Shown in pieces: positions 57,911 through 64,000 of a DNA stretch of 64,000 nt. Numbering within the stretch: the stretch's first letter is position 1; each line of letters starts with the position of its first letter. Position numbers and translations under genes: made by a program. Under the pieces are notes generated by a model, which searched no databases, was not told the origin of the DNA, and saw nothing but the letters and a program-made list of their open reading frames with translations. The stretch spans positions 7,546,491-7,610,490 of the forward strand of contig LS997566.1 of assembly GCA_000469685.2 (NCBI GenBank), written 5' to 3'. The stretch comes from Haemonchus contortus. Lineage: Eukaryota > Nematoda > Chromadorea > Rhabditida > Trichostrongylidae.

Positions 57911-59990
57911 TTTCAGGGTTCAATGAGGACAAAGCTACAGCATGCAACTCTTCTGTCGGAACGGGTGTATAACGTGGGACTGTATGCAACGATGAAGCTG
58001 GTGTCGCTACACAGCGAGACAACGTTTTCTTGAGTAGAGGCATCAGCCCCGGAAAACTAACGGCAATATAACTAAGCATGAGAGTTTTGAAAATTCCGGA
58101 CGAAACGACAACATAACAGATACATACCCACACTTGGAAAGGAGAAGGAACAAAGAAGTGTAGAGAAGGTAGAATGTTGCTCCATGCGGATGGTACGGCT
58201 GTGACTGAAGTTGGAGATGAATGATATATTTGAGCGATATGATCGATTAGCTTCTCCTGGTCTCTAACCGTCCACATCTCTTGAAACTGAGTATCCGCCA
58301 AGATCTCACTTAGGTTTGTCAAGACTAAGTAGTGAAAAATGGTGAGCTTGGGTGAAAGAGAAAGAGCGTCTAGAGGCGGGGAAGAGGGGACCATGTGGAC
58401 TTGATTCAATGGGATAGCTGAAAACTGACCCTCTACAGGTGAGAATTGCGCTAAACTACCGTTGGCTGACAACACGACTGGCGCGACCTCCTCACAATCG
58501 ATAACAAACTGATGCCTTGTTAACTACGATCCCTGTAGATGGCTTGAGGAAGGCCTGTCAAACCGAACCACTGGGCAACAAGATATTGCTGCGAGGATAT
58601 TCAAAGCAGGTGTTATTGAACGGTACCAAAGATAATGAGGAGGGTGGAACTTGAACACAGCGTCGAACTTGAACGTATCCGTTACCTAGATGAACTGCCG
58701 AAATATCCTTCCGACCAATGAGACTGCGCATTGTTAACGTGGGGTTGGCCGGCAGAGCTGCGTGTAAGGAAATGGCGAGAATATTCGTACGTTCACAGAG
58801 TGCTTGAATAGCGTGCCGAAAGAGAACGGCTACGGCATCATGGACGAAGCCTTCCATTGCTAACAGCCGAGCGGCCAGCTGGTTGGAGGTGACTAAGCCG
58901 GCGTCCGCCGAACGACTGAAGTGTCTCACAAAAGCGATGGCGTAACCCTGGTCAGTTAGTGTAAGCTGCATCCGACAGTCGAGAACAAGGGGGCTTTGAT
59001 CAGACCAAGACAAAGCGAACTCTTTCTTTCGCTCAGCCAAACATCGTCCATCAAGATACCTTTCATCTTCGATACCGAGACAAAGCGGCATTCCTCCTCT
59101 TTGTCGGGCGTTCAGATGGCGACGGACCCGTCCTGGAGTATACATTCGCCGTCCTTATACAGACAAGAACTCATATCCCCAGCGGCTGACTGTGACGATT
59201 CCTTACCATGGCGAGCATGGACGCGGGTCTCAATCAAGCAACAATTGTAGACGACATTGACGTGAGTAGAGCAACACCCAAAAGGAGCAGAGGGGAACTC
59301 AAAGGACAAGTCGTTGGTAGTTTTCCAGATACCACCGTGAGAAGACAACTCCCCGTGAGCACATTTCTTATGATGAGACATGAGCTTACATTCCTCAGCG
59401 GATACAGGTAGATGAGATTCGGAACGATTTTCATAGCGCGCTCCGAAAAAGTTAACAGAATAGGAGACAGAATGGCGAATAACCTTACAGAGGAAAGCAG
59501 GAGTAGAGTAACGCTTAGTGTTGGGACGGAATACATGCACGGTAAGAGAACGAGGGTGAGTAGTAGTATTCGGAAATAACTAAGAACAATAATAAGCATC
59601 TGGTAAGAAAAATAAATTGGCGGGGTTCTCCATTGGGCACAGCCAGACATCCGCTGAGGCGGATGAACCTGCTATGCAAGAAAGAGCAATACAACAAATG
59701 AAAAGACTACTAATGTCAAAGAAAGACGGGTAGGAGGCGATGAAGACTTAGTACCAAAAGCTGAGTTCGCGAGCTCCTCATTTCGTTTAATCAAGGCAGC
59801 TATCCTAGACTTAGACTGATCGAGCTCGGTTTGAGTTTTGTCTACTGTAAGAGAAAGATCAGCAATGCGCTGCTGAGCGGCGATCAAAGAAGAGTCAGAA
59901 GGAGAAGTAGAAGAAGAAGGAATGTTACGAACAATGAATTGCGCATTTACGCGCTGAGCTGGAGAACCCCTATTATCATGCATCAAACTA
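57795..59990 (-). pseudogene. Env-like glycoprotein region, broken
   Basis: Lies between gag and protease. On the minus strand: a frame with a coiled-coil-like segment ending in a hydrophobic LSLTLVVFSFVVLLFLA (59986-59672). Next comes cysteine-rich sequence with APFGCCS, YNCC and DMSSCLYKDGEC, interrupted by TGA at about 59112. It then continues in shifted frames (59145-58558) and ends in a frame (58475-57795) with a strong membrane segment FQVWVCICYVVVSSG and a cytoplasmic-type tail. The layout (leader, Cys-rich ectodomain, C-terminal anchor) is that of an envelope-like glycoprotein. I cannot assign the fusion-protein class by eye. At least three frame breaks. Confidence 0.55.
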
Positions 59991-60002
59991 GATGTAACCG
60001 AC

Positions 60003-61245
60003 TTATGCTCCTATAGGGCTCAGGTGGTGACGGGCAGTGAATAATATGGTGACCGCGTCCTCCGTAGTTGTAGCACCTCTCCGGATAAATAGGTCCGTCG
60101 CGTCGCACTGGCTGGCGAGTTGCTGCGGTGTTCTGAAATGGACGACGGTTACTCTGATTGCTCTCAAGTCTACGAAGTCTTTTTGAACGCTGCCGTTTCT
60201 GTTATTAGGCCTATTAAACACCTGATTCCTACCCACACTACCTCTATCTAGCGCGTTCACAGCTACCTCAGGTTTTCCAGGGCTAATGAGTCTCTCAGCT
60301 ATCGCCTCCCTAAGTAGTTGCTCCACCATTTGTGCCTTCGTCACTGCCTGCTCGAAAGAAGTAGGGTTGTCCAACCTGACGAAGTACCGGATGTCTCCTC
60401 TGAGGCGGGACACAAACTCCTCCAACACCCTATCCTTCTGGGTGGCTGGATCCTGACCGGCCGTCGCATAGCGAACCAAATTCAGCACTCGCTTGACGAA
60501 CGTTGCAGCAGCTTCCCCTGGCTCCTGCTTGCAGACGGAGAGTTTTGCCGGGCGACATATCGTTGCTACGGGCTTTCGAAGAAGTTCCGGAGATGGGTGA
60601 CGACGGCATCGAAGCTCTTCCGTGCTCCCTCGTCCAACTCCTCCACCTTCTCCCGAGCCACTCCATCCAAGTGTCCAATTAGGAAGTTGGCCTTCTGTTC
60701 ACTACTAAGTTCCGAAGGGCACATACGGATGATATCATTGAGACGGCGCAGGAAAATGGAGAACTGGATGCCATCCTCCGATGAATGGAGCTATCTTCGG
60801 CGAAAGAGAGTCCGGGGCTAACATTGCAATGCAATGGTTGGAATAGCCTCCAACCGACTCCCTACTGCTGTAAAAGATTCATTAAGTTTAGACGACAAAG
60901 AAGCATTGTCTCCACTGATGCGGTGCGCGAGGGCCGAAGTCTGCGAACGGGCTTCCCTTCACACCTGTGTGATAGCAGCTGAAGCTGCATCACGAAGTGC
61001 CTTCCCATCCATAACATGCAATACTGCCGAATCATCCAATCTAGAAAGTGAGTTATCTAATGGTGCCGTGACAGAACCATAACTAACGTTTACGTTTTCG
61101 ATGTTAGGAGTATCTACTCCAGTTATCAAATTATTACCTAAAAGTTACAGTTCTCTTTCGGGTTAAGGGGCGCCCGCCCCAATAGACGGCGGCGACGGAG
61201 AAGTCGACGCAGCGATGGATGACGACTGACTACGAGTCAGCGGCA
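60003..61245 (-). pseudogene. Retroelement gag, broken
   Basis: Likely start at 61245 (MPLTRSQSSSIAAS), with a stop soon after near 61165. The capsid-like part then appears in other frames: FLRRLNDIIRMCP, EQKANFLIGHLDGVAREK and a C-terminal part RDIRYFVRLDNPTSFEQAV-like (60488-60003). A zinc knuckle near 60050 reads CYNYGGRGHHIIHC: a CCHC spacing with the second Cys replaced by Tyr. It would assemble the particle and bind RNA in an intact element. Confidence 0.75.
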
Positions 61246-62761
61246 TTGAGACGAAGTAGAAGACGAAATAGATCGAATGTGTAGAATACAGTCGGATGAC
61301 TGTCATAGGGTTAAGTGGTTTATATATTCGTAGACGGGAGGCGGGGCGATACTGGCGGAAAAGCATGAAAGGAATCCTCGGTCTAGATGGTCCGGTGGGA
61401 ACTGTGTTAACCCACAATGAAGTCGATCCCTCGCACTCCTTTGATGTTTGCAAAAAACTGTGGGAGATCACGAAGCCGGAGCTCCGCGAAATGTCAAAAA
61501 TTCGTTCAGATCGTACTTCGTGGAAACCGACTTGAAGCTGTAAACAGCTTGTGCGCGAGACTGTCGAGAAGATCTTATCTGGTGCGAACGGCGAGAAGTC
61601 GCGAGAGCCGCGCCGGCTGTGGACAAAGAGCCGGGTTACGGTAACGACGACGAGTATTTGTTGCGGCGAGAGACGGTCAAGAAACCAGACGTCCGAGATG
61701 GAGAGAACGGCGATCCTGCACTAAACTCGAAGCGAGTACCAAAGACGACCGAAGACCGTCTTCCCCTCAAAATTATGCCGGAAGCTAAGCTTCCTGGCAA
61801 AAATTTCCGGCGTTTCCTTCTTGAATACACCTTTATAGGAGCAAGTATACCGTACAAGTATGCTTGACTCCCCTCGGCTACGCCGCCAAATTGTTCAGAA
61901 GCGAGCGAAATCTGCGGGGCGCAAATACCCTACTTCTATGCGGCGTACCTGCCGCATTATAACGGCCAATTCATAACAGAATGGAAAACGAGTAAATAGC
62001 AACACATGTAATAATAAAAGTAATAAAAGCAAAGAAAAGATGCACGGATAAAGCATGCAATAAATGGTGCTCGGGTTTACTGCCATCGGGCAAATGTTTT
62101 GAAGCATTTACCATAACTGAACAAAAGAGTGAGCTTATATAGGCTAGCCAAAACTACAAATGCCACTTCAACTACTATAATTCTTCTTAAATCTCCTCTC
62201 CTTATTCCATAACTGGCGCCAGTTTATTTGCACTCAGCAACACTGATTACTGTCAGTAGTTCTACTAATTCGACGTCGAACCACATCTTCTTCACCAACA
62301 CATGTGACCCTCATTGTCACGAAACTCATTTGAACCACTTAATTCGATGCTCGCTTGAAACTCCAACTCATCAAAGTGCTCTTGTTTAACGACCATCAGG
62401 CCCAGGGGCAAAACTAAGCTCTACTGGTACCATTGAAAACGAGAATCGAGCTCGGGATATTTTATATGAGTAGCTACTACGAGAAAATAGTTCCTCATAG
62501 AGGAAAGAGAATGAGAAGTACGAATAGCAAAGTAAAGGAGTAAATAATGCATAAAAAAAGGTATATGGCGGAGGTTAATATACGTAAGCTACTATAACTA
62601 CGCAATAATCGATGAGAGCCACTCGCCGTTCACATAGGTCAAAAGGTCACTATCACACAAAACGAAGGTGATCAGGCTTCGTTTTCTCGTTGAGGTTCAT
62701 CGGAACCAAAGTAACCACTTACCTTTCGCCTATCCTCCTGCTGTCAGAACTCGCTGCTGCC
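61246..62761 (-). other. 5' leader of LTR element
   Basis: About 1.5 kb between the 5' LTR and the gag start, including the primer-binding-like TGGCAGCAGCGAG immediately inside the LTR. Unusually long for a leader. A plus-strand open frame (61619-61867) is not recognisable. Confidence 0.5.
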
Positions 62762-63271
62762 AGTAATTTGGTGCGGAATCCCCGCAGTGAGAATATATCT
62801 TTTATCAATATAGGTGAGGAATATCGAGATCAGTCGTGTCGTTGAGTATGTAGAGATCGGCTACGGAGTCGAGTAGTTGAGGCACTATGGTTAGGGACGC
62901 GCGGGGCCCAGAGGTGACGAACGGGAGGTGCAGTAGCAGCGAACGGCGAGCTTGATTGTGGGACGCAGACTGGCGACTGTATTCCTCGAGAAGACGTCGG
63001 CGAGCCTTAAATATGTGTGATGAGTCATAATACAGTGAGTAGAAATTCCCACGCGCGAGGTTAAGCAATGTTGCACAATGAGAAAAGTGGCTCCCTTTAA
63101 TCTATGATTCCCAATTTCGACTAGAACCCTACTCAGCTGATAAGATCTAACTTCTCAGACACTTCCTTTCCAGACAGTTGTGTTTCCCATTACTCTTAGG
63201 ATTCCGGTCACTCCTCCACCTACAGATACTTACAGTATCCCGTAGACTATCACACTTCACACACTCCTACA
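62762..63271 (-). repeat. 5' LTR
   Basis: About 510 bp, a direct repeat of 55540-56090. On the minus strand it starts TGTAGGAGTGTGTGAAGTGT and ends CCGCACCAAATTACT. It carries a short open frame starting MLNLARGNFYSLY that is also found in the other LTR but shifts frame between the two. Confidence 0.9.
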
Positions 63272-63830
63272 CTTTGTGACCACATGTTCTGTACTTGTTT
63301 TGAAGTTTTTGATTTCAATTCACTTCTTGAGTGTAGTAAAAAGAGGATATAAGCGTTCCACCACAATAGAGGGAAGAAAAAACCTCGTTCACATTCGAAT
63401 TGTCTGTTCACGAGCAGTGTTCGAAGCAGGTAGACTATTAAGTGAGTTGATGCTATTGGGCACTTTTTCAAAGCTCACAGTGCTTTTCTCGGGGTGTTTT
63501 CGGAAAGATCCTCGACTACGCATTGATTCTTGGTGCCGATACTTTTCATTCTCTCGGTGACCACAGTGAACATGCATTGGGACCATTTGATTCAGCTACC
63601 CCAGTTCTCCAAGCTTTTCCGATATTCACTGTTTCTTCTTTACGTGAGTGAATACTGACGTCGCTTGAAGGATGCTCAAGAATATCGTCTGAAAATCTGT
63701 AGCAACAATGAATAAATCCCGAACCCGACAAGTTGCATTGTTCGCAATGTAACCTATTGTATTACTCGTGGTAGAAGGCATTCAGGGATGGCGAGTTTTG
63801 TGCTTTCTCCTCTTGGATGCGAAATACCTT
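63272..63830. repeat. Inverted duplication, distal part of right arm
   Basis: Beyond the LTR element the right arm resumes: CTTTGTGACCACATGTTCTG continues the sequence broken at 55539. It is the reverse complement of 52385-53096, including the MRSRGSFRKHPEKSTVSFEK-encoding stretch (63389-63560 versus 52851-53000). Similarity can be followed to about 63830. No gene recognised in it. Confidence 0.8.
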
Positions 63831-64000
63831 ACCTATAAAAGAAGACGAAGTGAGGAATAGAAGAATATTGCCAAGTGGGAAAAGGGGAAGGATGGATTTA
63901 GCGCGTTTATTGGCTGGAGCATGAAAAAAGAAGCTGAATATTCCACGCTTAGAAAATTATATAATATAACACTGTTCCAGCAACAAGGAACCTTGTCATC
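63831..64000. other. Window edge, nothing recognised
   Basis: Short AT-rich tail with no supported feature. Confidence 0.4.

Larger units (their letters stand above)
55540..63271 (-). mobile_element. Ty3/gypsy-type LTR retrotransposon with env-like region
   Basis: A 7.7 kb element read on the minus strand. Its LTRs (62762-63271 and 55540-56090) run TGTA...TTAC(T). Target duplication CTTT lies at 55536-55539 and 63272-63275. A primer-binding-like TGGCAGCAGCGAG follows the 5' LTR, and a polypurine tract GGAATGAGGGGAGG precedes the 3' LTR. The order is gag, env-like region, protease, reverse transcriptase. RNase H and integrase are not seen between RT and the 3' LTR. All open frames are broken, so it is a dead copy. 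The left arm of the inverted duplication preserves the empty site. Confidence 0.9.

Noticed and set aside
61619..61867. Plus-strand gene in the LTR element leader
   Set aside because: Opposite to the element's orientation, no recognised domain, and the complementary strand is also open.

Overview
This window looks like nuclear DNA from a clade V parasitic (strongylid, hookworm-like) nematode. It is AT-rich and gene-sparse, with many short phased exons and repeat-filled introns. It encodes orthologues of nematode synaptobrevin SNB-1, syntaxin 18 and nucleoporin Nup133, plus SCP/TAPS (CAP-domain) 'Ancylostoma secreted protein' type genes. Splice-acceptor-like sequence directly before the start codons of the EF-hand and Nup133 genes fits nematode SL trans-splicing. 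No bacterial-type genes or operons were seen. The species itself is an inference.

Layout. 1-27 kb: no confident protein-coding gene; it holds a decayed mariner inserted inside a tRNA-derived SINE (4.6-6.2 kb), an intact SINE copy (7.7-8.0 kb), MITE copies, RTE non-LTR fragments, poly-G/C runs and a near-perfect 29-bp-stem hairpin at 24.35 kb. 27-30.2 kb: snb-1 (+), with a GC-rich tandem array in its 5' flank or first intron. 30.9-37.6 kb: syntaxin 18 (+), nine exons, with introns carrying an internally deleted mariner, an RTE fragment and a fold-back MITE. 40.0-43.1 kb: a three-exon gene for a small secreted two-EF-hand protein (+). 43.4-51.8 kb: Nup133/npp-15 (-), about 30 exons, with two candidate alternative last exons. 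52.4-63.8 kb: a large inverted duplication of a CAP-domain gene, both copies broken; the second arm is split by a 7.7 kb Ty3/gypsy-type LTR element (55540-63271, minus strand) flanked by CTTT target duplications.

Function. snb-1 (vesicle R-SNARE) and syx-18 (ER Qa-SNARE) are adjacent and co-oriented but belong to different trafficking steps. Nup133 is a scaffold of the nuclear pore Y complex. The CAP copies belong to a family of secreted nematode proteins. The LTR element carries gag, an env-like cysteine-rich region with a membrane anchor, protease and reverse transcriptase in that order, and RNase H/integrase are not visible. Exon coordinates were read by eye from splice signals, phase and protein similarity recalled from knowledge; no searches were run.
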